A stretch of 64,000 bases of DNA from Timema cristinae (taxonomy: Eukaryota > Arthropoda > Insecta > Phasmatodea > Timematidae), in NCBI GenBank assembly GCA_039000515.1, contig JBCFYV010000001.1, positions 14,671,928 through 14,735,927 of the forward strand, read 5' to 3'. The translations under genes were made by a program, and so were the position numbers. Positions 1-14,100 of the stretch are shown here, in pieces (positions within the stretch are counted from its first letter, which is position 1; the number at the start of each line of letters is the position of its first letter). The notes under the pieces were generated by a model. The model saw nothing but the letters and a program-made list of their open reading frames with translations. It had not been told where the DNA came from and did not search any database.

Positions 1-3000
1 TTTTTGAGGAATGTTATGTTATATAAGGTACAGGAAAAAAGGTTAGAAACATATAAAAGGAATGAAAACCATATGGGTTTACAATTAAAAGAAAAATACA
101 CTTTACATTTAACAGTGCACTGGACAAAGAGGTAACGACTGCCTCTCGAATGAAATTGATCATTACCGCCTAATCCCCAGACCTAGGGTATATTCTATCG
201 GAACTCATTAGGAGGGTGTGTGAAATGTGCACTGCAACTTTCTATAAGGTTGGGAGGTGGAGGTAAAGAATGATAGAACACCATATAGGAACATGCAAGA
301 GGAACGAATACATACTAATAAACACTGTATATATGTCAAAATGTACCTCTGAAAGCAAAAAGAGGTTTTTCCTCAAGTAGTATTTTAACAAAAGTGTAAT
401 TTGTAGTGCTGGGACGCTCGTCACATCTCACAAACAAATCTCGAATACAATAATTACTATGAAGACATCGACTTAAATAATAGTTTTAAGTGATTAGAAT
501 ATATGAACTGAAGTTGGGAGGGTAACAAATTCCCCAAAATGGATAAAATAAAATTGTATTAATATAATTAATTTACCAGGAAAATAAAAAGTGTTCTCTT
601 TGTTATTTATGACATAACAAAAAAATTTCATTTGTTAGTGGCAACAAGACTAACACAACTTTTTAAAATCCAAGTTTTAAATATTTTCCTTAAACTGTCA
701 CCTTTTTACTAAATACAAATATTAGATCGGCCGAGGAATACCAGTATATACCAGAACATCTGACGAAATGTTTCAATGGCACAAGGTCGGATTGCAAATT
801 AAAATTAACTGTTTTCTAAATTGGTTTGGGCCAGAAACAATCAAAAAATTAGTTGTTTTTTTTCAATTTAAATAAAGTGATCCATATTAAAGATTAGGGG
901 TATGCGAAGCTTCGAAAAATTTGAAGCTGAATTTAATCTTGGTGTACTTTGTATTATATTCAAATCCATGTTTGGCTTTGGCAGCGATTTGAAGTCTAGT
1001 GATTAAATTACACTTATATTTTACATCAAATAAATGTGAGTTGAGAATACCTCAAGAAATAAAATGTTTTTATTGTTTAGAATTTTAGAACAAGTTGGCT
1101 TTATTTTCTTGGTGGAACTGGTAAAAATTTCCTTAACACTTTGAATTTCAAGTCGACCATAACATTAAACCTATAACCGCCTTGAGAACAAGTATTGATT
1201 GGTACAGTAGATTTACCACTTCTTTGGTGCTGACTGACTAGCTATGAAAAGTTACGAGACCAAATTATGTATCCCTACACCTAACCATATGATCTGCAAA
1301 AACAAATATTTAGCAGCTTTCACTTTTGAGAGACAACATTTCGGTTTATACAAGAAACACATGTATGAGTTTTATTTATTGTTGACATTAGTCCTAGTAT
1401 TTATTAAACATTTACATTTTTTTAAGCATTTAATCCCTTATTAGTTTGTATTATTATTATTATTATTCAATTATTTTTACCAATTATTTTTTTTAAATTT
1501 GTTATTTTAGATAAACATTTTAGATATTTTATCATAAATAAAATCTACAAAAAATTGGTTATGTTGTACATTTTACACGGAAAATTAATTTATGAGGGAA
1601 ATTATCATCATCAAGGTCGTATTGTTTTCAAGATTTGCTATAGGTGTATGCACTTTCAAAGTCAGAACGATTTTAGTAATTCACATGACAAGATTTAAAT
1701 GGGTTTATAAAATCAAAAGTTTCCTTGTTGATTTGTAAAACAGAAAAGCTAAACTTTTGTAAAATTGGACTTTTCAAACCTATAAACACACCTGCTGAAT
1801 TAACTTAAACTTGTATTTTTCTATAACGTTCTTGATCGTCCATTAACTCTTGTGTTTTGTTAATTCTATCATTGTGTGAAAGATTAGTGAAAGACACACA
1901 GGGCAAACCCAATTAAAGCAAATGCATGTTTTTTACTAGTCAGGCTGTACACATAAAAAAGTGTTTATAATACAAAAGTAAAATGAAAAAAACATTTATA
2001 TGTTGGCAATAAGCTACAAATATTAGCGCTAAGAAAAAATTAATGTAATATTTATTTTGAGGCTAGATAAATATAGGCCTACTCAGTGTTAACATAATAT
2101 TTTTAATCAAAATCAAATAGAAAAATATTCAAACTTTGATTGGGTTTCGAGAATATATCCCATATTCAATTTGACTTTGCTTTGAACCAAAAATGTGGAC
2201 TTTGCACACCCCGATAGATGAAAATAACGATAGTATATATTAGGGGTGTGCAAATATTCAAAATTTTGAATAATTAACAGCCGATAAAGTCCTGTCCAGA
2301 CGGTAAGTTTAAGGCAGCACACAGCAGTTGGAGCAAGACAATCTGGTGAGGTAAAAATACCCTTGTCCTTTGTTCAATAAGTGGGGAGGGGAGAATTACC
2401 ATTGTTAGCAGAAAGCAAGAGGTTGTGGCCTGCCTAAGGGTTGGAAGAAGAGGAAGGGGGTATAATAATGCTGGTGGAGAGACAAACAGTTAGGAGCCTT
2501 GTGACTGACTCATGCTCGGTCTACTAGTGAACGTGCTTGAAAGAAAACATTTAGTCTGTTAGCCCGACAGGGAGGTGACACAGAATAGATATTACAATGG
2601 GTGTCAAGTCTAGAACAGATTTAAAGTGGGTCAAGAACTAATTTTATCATTCATTACTGTTTTGTTATTTTAGTAAATTTATTGTTGTATATTATGAACG
2701 TGGCAGAGGTATGGGTGAAACTTGTAATACCATTCAATATACAGCCAGTCCCTGTGATGTAAGCAGTTCGGTGGCTTGGCAGACTGATGTGTGATAGTAC
2801 CTTCTGGCTCACTGAGGAAAGCAACAGGAAATTACTACAGTCCTAATTTACCTTTTCAGTATACTGTGTAATTGTTTAGGATCCAACCAAACTTTGCGTT
2901 GAGTACTAAACATCACACAAACAAAAGTAGGCCCTACATATTAGAAAATGAGAACTATACTTTGAAATGATAAAAACTATGAAAGAATCAAAATATGACC

Positions 3001-3445
3001 TTGTTTAGTAATCAGCCCATTATTTTACCCTTTCAAATGTTTTAATCTAAAGGAATATAATCACTATACTGACCAGTTAAACATTCTACATGTAATTTTT
3101 AAATTTAAACTTTGGTCTTAAAAACCTATCACAAAATTTAAAAGAATTCGATTTAGGTGAAACCTGTTGTCTAAGAAACTGGATCAAAAGTTATTTTCAA
3201 TTTCTTGAAATTTTGTTAAAAATTCAGATTTTTTTTATTAATACCAGCTCAAATAACAATGTTCTTAAGTAATTTTTTGCATTCTGGCAGTACTTGTAGA
3301 ACTGCATTTTCAATAGAAATTTAGTAATTAGAATAATTTTCATTAAAAATGTAAGGAAAATCTATTCGATTGGTACTGTTCGGTATTTGTTTCTCACACC
3401 CCAAGTAAATATGTTGAAAAAAAAAATACTGAATCTTTTTAATTA
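1..3445. other. Gene-free AT-rich stretch with MITE ends
   Basis: No coding exon is recognisable on either strand; the short ORFs are chance openings in AT-rich DNA. The only structure seen is hAT-like terminal sequence: a left end near 895 (TAGGGGTATGCGAAG), a right end finishing near 2214 (CTTTGCACACCCC) and another left end at about 2241. The rest shows nothing I can name. Confidence 0.6.
895..2214. mobile_element. hAT-like non-autonomous element, 1.3 kb, no clear TSD
   Basis: The left end reads TAGGGGTATGCGAAGCTTCG and the right end, reversed, reads TCGGGGTGTGCAAAGTCC. They match the ends of the well-preserved 31326-31733 copy. Just inside the right end is the family's usual subterminal block of TTCGA-type repeats. 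Flanking 8-mers do not match, so the two ends may belong to different insertions. Confidence 0.4.
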
Positions 3446-3725
3446 TCATTAGCACCGCATCTTACTACCCGTTCGGGTTATACGCACTTACACTAATGTG
3501 TAATGGTAGAGTGATTGTGAGATGAAATGGAGGACCTACAGTTTAACGTGGGATCCGAACCACGGTGGAGGCCTGGCATTCCCCACATTCACAAGTTGTG
3601 ATTAATACACGTCTTGTCAGAGGTGAAGGAAGGGTTTGGTAATCAGATAAATCTGTGCCGGGACCGAGGATTGAACCCCATACCCCAGCATAGAAGTCCG
3701 ACACCTTACCACCAGGTCACCTACA
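3446..3725 (-). repeat. tRNA-derived SINE, family B
   Basis: Full-length copy read on the minus strand. It has a tRNA-like head with an A-box-like segment and a B box (GGTTCAATCC type), a body with a second GTTCGGATCC-like motif, and the 3' tail CCGAACGGGTAGTAAGATGCGGTGC. Other copies lie at 5272, 13744, 35858 and 47659. Confidence 0.8.
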
Positions 3726-4049
3726 ATCTCTTTTTAATTAAGTTAGGTGGAAGTATAGTATGATTTTTGTAGAAAGAACATAAGTTAGTTACTAAAACAA
3801 TCTTATCCATATATTGTCATGTTATATGTAGCTGTCACTATTAACAATACCTATAAAATAATATGGTAAAATGTTATCAATGATTGGCCACAATTTAATA
3901 TGTTTGAATTTAATCTACTGTTACAACCAAAATCAGGGTATAGATAGGATTTAATGAGAAGAGGCCAGCAGCGAGTTTTGTGCCTAAGAGACCTGCTATA
4001 GAGAAGAGAAGTTTCCTTGAAGTGTAAGTGTACGGGGCGTACTTTGTAC

Positions 4050-4440
4050 CTATTGTCACACATGCAGCAGAAACATGGACTATGAATGTAAGAGACTAGG
4101 AAAGTGGAGGCCATGGGAATGAAGTTTGTGAGGAGCAAGTTAGCTGTCACGAGGAGAAACTGGGGAAGAGTTGGGGTACAGGAAGTACATGAGGTAGTAT
4201 AAATAGCAAGACTGAGATGGTATGGACATGTAATGAGGATGGAAACAGAGAGGATGCCAAAGAAAAGTTTGGAAATGAAGTATTTAGGAGAAAACACCGC
4301 AAGGGAGGCCAACAAAGAGATAGGAGGAGCATATGACAGAAAGTGTTCAAGTCAGAGAAGAAGATGGTGGAGGATAGGGGAGAGAGCATTTTACTAAAAT
4401 AATCCGGCCACAGGATGGAAATGATAATGAGTTAAGCAAT
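4050..4440 (+). pseudogene. LINE reverse-transcriptase tail, degenerate
   Basis: Plus-strand translation gives the C-terminal signature of many insect LINEs, a RW(F/Y)GHVMRM-type block (around 4215-4245) followed by R-x-P-K, broken by stops and frameshifts. The 3' end (CCACAGGATGGAAA) recurs at 12165, 42850 and 45755, so this is one dispersed family with defined 3' ends. It is not a gene. Confidence 0.7.
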
Positions 4441-4887
4441 AAACTATGACTTCAATAAAAAATAACGACTGATAATCTTGGTAAGGCAGTTCAGGTGCAA
4501 CTTATCATTTAAAGGAGTAAAGCTAATTTAAAGTTAACAGCACTAGACTATAGAGGTGAAGTGAAAACCAGCTCCTTTAAAACTGACTTGGATTTATAAT
4601 AATATTGTTTAAATTAGGAGGGATAGCTAGCACATTTACCCAAGTGATACTGGAGTAGAAATTGTTTAGATAGAACATTAAAAAACACACAAACTTATTT
4701 TAAGGACAAGCTTTCACTGTCACCTACCTCAGGTTTAGAGAGTAAGACTGATGCTCTTGGTTACACTGCAAGGCTGTCAAGTCAACAGCTGATTGTTTTT
4801 CAGTTATAATTTTACTGTCTAGATGGCAGCACTTATATTAAATAGATGTAAAAACTAAAAGTTGTGCTATGTATGTATGGATTTTTT

Positions 4888-5120
4888 TGAGCACCCCATC
4901 TTACTATCCAGTCAGGATATATAATTATGTAAAAACTACCTTGGTAGGTCCAGGATGAGGAAGGTTGAATTTGGAGGAAGTGTACCTACATTTAGGTGGA
5001 GTGTGGGAAACCCTTTAGGAAAAACCATCCTCAGTACACCAGACAGGGATTGAACTCTTATGGCCTAGTCATCGGCAGTCTAATCTAGTGCAAGAGTAGC
5101 GCCTTTGATCATGCAGCCAT
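4888..5120 (-). repeat. tRNA-derived SINE, family A
   Basis: Reverse-oriented copy of the commonest SINE here. A tRNA-like head with a B-box-like GTTCAA motif is followed by a TTTTTCC...CACTC body and a decayed version of the shared ACGGGTAGTAAGA tail. Confidence 0.7.
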
Positions 5121-5271
5121 GAAGTGAATAATATTATTATTTGTGACATTGAAAAAAATAATAGTAATATTAATTGTGCTGGTAGGAAGGAGAAGAATTA
5201 CCTAGAGTTGAGATTGTTGAGTCCAGGGTGGTATGTAGTGACCAAAGGGATGATATTATTATTATTATTAT

Positions 5272-5521
5272 TAGCACCGCATCTTACTACCCGTTCGGGT
5301 TATACGCACTTACGCTAATGTGTAATGGTAGGGTGATTGTGAGATGAAATGAAGGACCTACAGTTTAACGGGAGACCTGGCATTCCTCACATTCACAAGA
5401 TGTCTTGTCAGAGGTGAAGGAAGGATTTGGTAATAAGATAAATCTTTGCCGGGACCGAGGATTGAACCCCGGCCGCCAGCACAGAAATCTGACACCTTAC
5501 CCCTAGACCACCAGGTCACCG
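5272..5521 (-). repeat. tRNA-derived SINE, family B, with (TAA)n tail
   Basis: Near-identical to the 3446 copy. Its 3' end runs into (TAA)n, seen as an ATT run at 5254-5271. A short microsatellite tail of this kind is expected of LINE-mobilised SINEs. Confidence 0.8.
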
Positions 5522-7900
5522 ATGATGATGATGTGATGTTTCATTCCTGTTGATTGTGTAGTGGCCCCCCCCTATTTTGAGTTCTTACCTATTTGACTAC
5601 ATAATTTTCTCTGACAACAATGACAATTTGAAATACAATCTAAAACTGCAACATGCTTTTATAGACACAGACCACCCTAAATACCTGGTATGTGGTAAAT
5701 AATGACTAATGTGCCAACATTTTGTTTTATTGTGTTTTTTTTTTCCATATCACATAACATAATTCTAGGTGAAGACTCATATTTTAGTATTAATTATCAT
5801 TGTATTTTAATTGAGAATAAAATAAGGTTGACTTGGCTATGCCCTTTATTGCAACAATGATCTCCACACAAACTTCTAATTTTCATCCCATTTCTTTTTA
5901 TTAAGAATACAAATATATATTAATAAAGATTTTAGTAATTTAAGCCTCATTTTATAAACAAACAAATCAATGAAAAGGTGTGCAATTATTTTGTTACCTT
6001 TTCAAAATATTAAAATAATAACAAGTTTTAACAATTATATAATTAGATACAATGAACTTTTGTGAACCTTTACTTAGTTATAAAGTTTATTGTTGCATTT
6101 TTCAAATCAATAATAAATACACTTAAAAACATAATTATATATTTTGGTGAAATTGGCTACCTTAATTTTTGAATGTCAATCAACAATAACATTCCAATGC
6201 TAAAAAAAAAAGTTCCCCAGGATTGCAAATTTATTTCCCTCTACCAAAGAACATTGGTAAGAAATTAGGTTGAATTGGCCGTTACAATAGACATAGTGTG
6301 ACCAAAGAAGATATTGAAAGAAAGTGAAGAAAAATACATAAAAACCAATGTCTTAAGTAAAAACATTTTACCTGTGATTTTTTTCTATTTGTTGCAACAC
6401 ACTTATTAAGTTGATATGTTATCATTTTAAACCAAAAAGAAATATTCTCTTAATCACAAATCGAGTTTTATAATAATACATGGGCATTTAAACTAATAAG
6501 AAATAATAAAGTAATACAGGGCAGCTGTTTTTAACATTTTTTTTTCCATTTTTGCAGATTTTAAAGGTATAAAATTGATTACATAATATTTGAGTACTTT
6601 CACAGATATTTGGGCTTTTTTTAGGTTAATATTAAAAATCCCTGATTCTTAATTTTACCCACTATGATAGTGAAATTTCAAATCCTTATAGATCAATTCT
6701 TTGTTTTCAGTCTTTAAAATTTGCCGTTGGTCCAAGCAGTGACATTAATATAATAAAGACCTTCCTAAAGGTAGCCATGTTTGTTCTAAATATAATTTGA
6801 CTATATTATTATTTCAGTGTGGTATTTGTAAAAATCAAAGGTAGTGATATTAAGATTTCGAGTTTGACATTGCTAAGCTTAAAATGTCTTACGCATATTG
6901 TATATATTTTTATTAATATTCTGTTAATAATCACAAAAAATAAATAAATAAAGTTTCAGCATATATATGTGCATAAATACAAACCCGGATGTGAAAGTGT
7001 GCACGATAAGCAATTCTGATTAAACACAGCCAAAGGATGAATAGAGGATCTCATATTCCATGAGAAAACAGACTACCACACAAGGAACCAGTGCTCTCTA
7101 AAACAATTAAATTAGTGTCCTATCCCTCGATTCATTTATTCAGGAAAATGTTACAAGTGCAATGAAAACATCACTTTCTACCATAGTGCTAGACAAACCA
7201 ACTGACAAGCGTAAATAGACAAGTGGTTTCATCTTTACTGGTGAGGAAGAAGAAACTAAATTCTATAAAGTGATCGCATTTGGAGAAAATTTCTAACATT
7301 GTGAATAGTGTATTTAAAGAGGACGGTATTTTTTGTGTTTAATATTTTTCAAAAATTTATATATTAAAGTATTTTTAATGCCATGAACAGGACTTATCAA
7401 TATATATTGGCGGTAGCTTTGAACTAATGAGTGAAATTTGAGATAAAACCCTGGGAGAGAAAAATCAAACATGCAGGTGGAATCCAACGCACAAAAGTGA
7501 CAGCTTCCTTTCTTCTGTCTTAACACAAATAGGTATATAAGCAGCTGAAAAACACTGAACAAACAGTAAAACACACCATTTTGAATTATAATCGAAACTG
7601 TTAAAAACAGTATGGTAAAAGGCAATAATGTTAAAATATAGAAACTTTTTCTGTGTCTCAACAGAAGGTGTTGAATTCCACCCACACATTTCCATCATTA
7701 GTCTATTTGTATCCAAATTCCGTATATTCTAATGAATTAAAGAATATTCCCAGCACTGGTGTTTTAACATTTTGTAACTCTGTTAGCACTAAATAACAAT
7801 ATAAACCAACAATCGGTCATCATCCAACAATTAACAATAATATACTCTGATCTTATTTACAATATCTGACAATATTTCCTATTTACAATTCGACAACACT
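5522..7900. other. AT-rich intergenic DNA, nothing recognised
   Basis: No exon, RNA gene or defined repeat was recognised. The longest minus-strand openings (7314-7716) have no family resemblance and low-complexity composition. Confidence 0.5.
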
Positions 7901-7908
7901 GTGGTAAG

Positions 7909-7914
7909 TTTATT
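7909..7914 (-). terminator. Candidate poly(A) signal of SNX29
   Basis: AATAAA on the minus strand, about 200 bases past the proposed SNX29 stop codon at 8114-8116. The spacing suits a short 3' UTR; cleavage position is not visible. Confidence 0.4.
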
Positions 7915-8113
7915 GTATTGTTTCAAACCTAAACTGTCTAGAAAGATACATGGTGACTTGGGGTATTAAGATATAATGGCCGAGGAATAATTCCATGAAA
8001 CTGTGAAATACTTAACACTCACTGATTCTGTTAAAACATGTGACAAGTCTTGTCATCTATCTGTGATCAGTCTGAAACAAGTGTCACGGTCCAACCTAAA
8101 AGGTTGTGCACTG

Positions 8114-11100
8114 TTAGAGACCGGTGTACTGTGGTGAGCTTCCTGGGTTATTATCGGTGCTGTGGCTAAGGCGAGAAAACGGGTTACGAGAAGTTGGACG
8201 CTTTCTCCGCCCTCTATCCTCGGTCCCGCTGCACACTTCCCTGTGGGAGAGAGACAAAACAGTATATAATGAACATGCACAGAAGTGTACTGTTCAGTTG
8301 GAAGAGCGTTGTGAGTGACAACACCAGACAGTATAAGTGGAACAACGATGTGAGGTTACATAAGGACTCACCCAAAGAAAGGTATCAGTGATATGAGTAG
8401 TTCCTTGTCTGGCGCAGAGACCAGGTTGAGGTTGGTTTGTACCAGATGGTTCATTACACACCGCAAGTAATGCTGCAATCGGCGTCGGCGCTCCTCTACA
8501 AACCTCGAATCCTGTAACAACGAAACATGCTTCACAACTTGCAGATACATCACTGCAGGATTGTTATTTATTCGACAGGGGTAGTAATCCCAAATATTGT
8601 TGTTAATATGGTGTATGACGTGTTGTTTTAGTGATGATATGTTAATGTACCTTGTGACCTATTAAAGACATGTTATTGTAGCTTGTAGCCTAGTAAAGAC
8701 ATGCTACTGTAACTTGTAGCCTAGTAAAGACATGCTACTGTACCTTGTAGCCTAGTAAAGACATGCTACTGTACCTTGTAGCCTAGTAAAGACATGTTAT
8801 TGTACCTTGTAGCATAGTAAAGACACGTTATTGTACCTTGTAGCTTAGTAAAGACATGTTATTGTACCTTGTAGCCTAGTAAAGTCATGTTATTGTACCC
8901 TGTAGCCTAGTAAAGTCATGTTATTGTACCTGTGGCCTAGTAAAGACATGTTATTGTACCTTGTTAGGCTAAAGACATGCTACTGTACCTTGTAGCCTAG
9001 TAAAGACATGCTACTGTACCTTGCGGCCTAGTAAAGACATGCTACTGTACCTTGCGGCCTAGTAAAGACATGCTACTGTACCTTGCAGCCTAGTAAAGAC
9101 ATGCTACTGTACCTTGTGGCCTAGTAAAGACATGCTACTGTACCTTGCGGCCTAGTAAAGACATGCTACTGTACCTTGTTACCGATGGTTTTCTTGGGTG
9201 GGAAGTCGAATGTGCTAATGAGAGTGTCTTGTTTTTTGAGCTCCTTGTGAAGGGAATAGAACTGTGCATAACGACGGTAGATATTCCACTCGTCATCTCG
9301 AATACGAATGTACACCTGGAATATAAGCAAAATACTACACACAGTTCCCACAATCCCTGGTGTAAGCCTTAAGTGATATAAGTTTTTATTGGTGTAGCAC
9401 TCACCATTAAGAATCTTTCATTTTCCCTGATATTTATATTTATTTTTTATTTATTAGAGGTATTTAACATGCACTTTATGAACTGACTCAGCAAATCAGC
9501 ATATGGCTTATAAACTAACTTAAATCTATAAGAGACAGTTCCTCGGACATTAATTCATTACTGTGAAAGGGGAAACCCACATTTAAGCAATGATACATTT
9601 TCCCTCCACCATGCCAGGAATGGAACCTGGGACCCTTAGCTCAGTAGACAAACACGCTACCCACTGAGATTAAGGTGTCGGAATGCTATTTTATAACTCT
9701 CGTGTTTTCTTCTTTTCAGGGAAAAATGACACCCTGGACACGGGAATCAAACCTGAGACCTTTAACAACTGAGCTATTCAGGGATTGTCCCGTGTTATTC
9801 TTCACTCATATTTTAAGGCAGAGTCTATGATGAATGTGGGGAACTCGTCGGCTACGAATGTGTGATCAATAAGGTCACAAGCATACAGATAACGTAGCCA
9901 CCATCAACACGTAGTTGGCTCTTTGCTGCCAATTATACAATTATAACTGTACAAGTCCACATACAGTGATGGATTAAATAGGAAAGCTAGTTATAGCCAC
10001 AGGTACCGGGTTCAATTCCTGTGTCCAGGTGTCATGTTTCAATTTAAATATAATATCTAGATGCAGCTATAAACGTAACAAAAATAATAGATTTGCTATT
10101 TAATCCATCTTATGTTTAAGTTTAAAAAATGATTCATTCTAGAGATTCAATGATGAGAGAAATTAGACCATCAGCTGTTCCAGTTTGTTCTTTTTTAGTT
10201 TAAAAATAATTATAATAATTAACTTAACTACCGAGTTAGTTGGAGATGTGTTGCTTTCTAACTATAAAAACATGAGCTACTTTGAAATACTTCACTGACT
10301 CATTTGACTCGGATAAAATCAGATGTGTGTATCACATTTTTAAGTTAAAAATAGACAACATGTGATGGCTGTCGGCCTTACCGCCAGTCAGAAAGGCAAA
10401 AATGATCTAGATTATGTTTTATCTGATAATATGAGATATGATAAACATCAGTCGCACCCCCAGTCAGGAAAGAAGGGATCTAGATTATGTTTTACCTGGT
10501 AGACATGATGGACGTCAGTTGCACCCCCGGTCAGGAAGGCAGAAGGGATCCAGATGTTAATGAGTGCTCGGGCAGCTGCACACAATGAGCTGGTGTCGTA
10601 GTCACTAGTGATACTAAGGTCATCATCACTAGTGATGATGTCATCGGGCAGAGGACCTCGCAGGTCCACAAGTTCTTCACGCAGTCTGTGTAAGGCAGCA
10701 TCTTTCTGTTGCAGTAAACGATGCAGACGATCGTTGAACTCCATAAGTTCCCCATGCATCTCTGCTACCTGTAATAGGACATCCTCTCAACATTAGTTGT
10801 TGTTAAGAGTGTGCGAAACTTCGGCTTGGCTCTGAAAAAAGTATTAGCTTTGACTTCACTTTGAAAAAATGTCGGCTTCGCTCATAGGAATCCTGACAGC
10901 TAAAATATTACGTTTTTTGTACAATATTTATCATTTTTAGGTTTTATTCACATTAACAATTAATTTTCATATGAAATAATCTGAAAAAATAGAATTGCAT
11001 ATTAGGACAATATCTTAATTTATCAAATTAGAATTAAATATTTAAATGACAATGCAATAAAAACAATTCTCAGTGATCTTAGCACATAAAGTTGTATAAA

Positions 11101-14100
11101 TAAATATATTATAATATTTTTAAAGCATAAAACTAACCAAAGGCCACTTTGGTGATTGAATGGTCTAAGGCGTTACTCTTGCAGTAAACTAGACTGCCAA
11201 TGACTGGGAGATGAGAGTTCGAATCTCGGTCGAGTGTAATGAAGTTAGTTTTCACAAAATGGTTTTCTACTTTCTCTCTGAATACAAATACGGGCACACT
11301 TCCTCTAAAATTCAACCTTAGTCATCTCTAACACATTAGTTTAATTAGTAGATAGGCATATAAGCTGAATAGGTAGTAAGATACAGTACTAAAAATAGAA
11401 AAAAATAACTCTAAAAATATTCAAACTTTTATTTAGCTTCAAGAATATTAAATCTATTGTATTAGAGTTCACTTCGAAATGAAAAGGAGGACTTGGCACA
11501 CCTCTATCAAATAGTAAATTAGTTATTTTATGTTTTAATTTATGCCAGGTGACATTTTGTCAATGTCAATTATGAGAATTCTTCTCTAGCTTACCTGAAT
11601 AAGTTTCTTCTCGTACTCCTGAGCTTCATAGTGATAGTCTGGATACAAATCAGTGTCCCTTGGCTCCAAGCTGGCCAGAGCCTCGTGTGCTTGGGATCCA
11701 TCTCTCTTCAACATCTGCACTGCAGCCACGTACTTGCGGAGCTGGTGTTTGAGGAGTTCGTTTTCCCTAAAGAGCATCAATAAAGTCAGCAACACAATCA
11801 ACACAACACTTAAACAACGGACAGGTCAAGTATAATAAGTAGGCCAATACAACAGTTAGATAATAAAGTTTATGAAGAACATGTTGGCTGTCACTAGGAG
11901 AAACAAAATTAATAATCAAGTTATCCAGGAAAGAATGGTAGTACAGAGAGAACATGAGATGATAGAGGAAGCAAGGTTGGACACGTATTTGTGGATGGAA
12001 AAGAAAAAAATATCAAGGAGAGTGATGAAAATCAAGTATGATTCCTTCATAGACCGCAAGGAAAACCAAGAGAGAGATGGGGAGAGCAATTGTGCGAGTG
12101 AGAGGAGAGGAACGGCATAAGGACAGATTAAGATGAAGGCATTTTACAGAAGTGACCCAGCCACATGATGGAAGACGTACATGGTAATGGGGATGATGTA
12201 CAATCCTAATCTAGATTGTTCCAAGGTGAGAGGATATCTCAGCCAGTACACGAGTTCCAAGCTACAGATTGTCACCTGAGTAGTCCTTGGATGCGTGCTT
12301 CACTCCTGAGTGATCGCTCCTGGTTGAGTCTGCGAGTCTCTGCTAGCTCCACCCCTAGTTCTGAGTTATTCTCTTGACTTTGAACAAGCAGCCTCTTCAA
12401 GGCTCGACCCTCGGCTTGCAACTGTTCTTTGCAGACCAGCAAAGTTGTCACGGTTTCCTCTCCTGTACAACCAACACCGACATTACTGGAGCTTGCTCTA
12501 GGTCCCCATCCTCCTCCGTTAGTTCAAATATGCTAATAACCCAGAAGTTTAGGGAGAAAGGAGTGAACAAAAACACCCACCATTTACAACTGTGTATTCT
12601 CCTATAATGTCTGTCGTATCTTGTCCCCTAAAGTTGGTCTGCAGCAAGTGATGAGTGGCTGCAGCAGTTTCGGTATCCTACAACACATCATCACAGTCAG
12701 TAATAATCATAGGTCTCAATATTGAGGATAGCCGAATCATAAAATGGAGGTTTAGACACCAGATAGGACACAGATTATGTGTGTCACCTGGCAGCAAGGA
12801 CTATATACCTCAGAGTAACTAGGCACTGAGAGAGAATCCTCCTCAGAGTGTGTCTCGTCCGTAAGTGAGACTGGTATCAGCTCCCCCACGCTCACATTGT
12901 TGACTGGGGTGAGTGTCTGGTTGCGGAGAGGTTTGGTGCCACTGGAATCAAAGCGCCGGTGGTTCAAAGTACTAACCACAAGCTATCATATGATAATGCA
13001 ATGAGATTCAAACGCTTATTGTATTAATATCAATGTTATGGTTGAAATCAGGACTCTGAATTAGGTATGGCAAGAGACCATCTTTTTTTTTATTGAACCA
13101 CATTGTAATTCATATCTCCCAAGTTGATCAGTTAACAATATGCTGGTTGCAAATATATGTACTAGGGTGAAGAAAATCAGGAAAGTGGGAAAAGACAAGA
13201 GATCTAGAGAACATTAACAGTGGGATACATTGGAGAAAAAATTAGGTGATATCAGTGGATTGGTTAATATGAAGAGAGATTGTGATAACATAATAAAAAA
13301 AAGTTGACTGGAAACACTGGAAAACATCAATAAGATGAAATATAAATCATGGCAGCAGAGTTTTCACTCTAAAAAGCAATATATTGTGTTTTTCTTGTTT
13401 GTATTTATAAAACATTCTTGCACCTATTTAGATTTTTTAAATATGGGCTGTACCTCAAATTTAAATTAATTTGGCCATCAAAAGTTTTCAAATTAAAACT
13501 AACAGGAAAACCCATGCACAAATTGGGCAGACTTACGTAGGTAGGTTGGGAAAGGGGGTGACCTTTTTGATTCCCAGTAAAAATTGTTGTAATTGTAATG
13601 GCGGTTACACATCTTAAGGTCAATATATTTCTGTTAAAATCCTCATTTGACAATATAGAGTAATAAAATAGGACAATATAGAGCAATAAAATAGGTCAGT
13701 ATTGGGGCTGAGATGAGTAAACACTTCCTTATTATTATTATTAATTAGCACCGCGTCTTACTACCCGTTCGGGTTATACGCACTTACGCTAATGTGTAAT
13801 GGTAGGGTGATTGTGAGATGAAATGAAGGACCTACAGTTTAACGTGGAATCCGAACCACGGTGGCGACCTGGCATTCCATACTTCCTTATTAAAGAGAGA
13901 GAGAGAGATAAATTACTTTCAAATGTTAGTTTTTAAAAATGTTTATTTGTACCGTAATTCATTCTTGCTCCCATTGTTAGACAACACAGTTACTGAACCG
14001 GCAGTACTGGTTGTGGACTCTGCCAGGAGGGTTTCTCCTGCTATTTGCTGAAACATAAAATACATCAAATATTGTTAAACCTGAAAAGCAATCAATGAGA

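Noticed and set aside
8053..8280. Alternative SNX29 last-exon frame (GKCAAGPRIEGGE...)
   Set aside because: The phase from exon 13 selects a different frame, whose RKRPTSRNPFSRLS resembles the vertebrate C-terminus.
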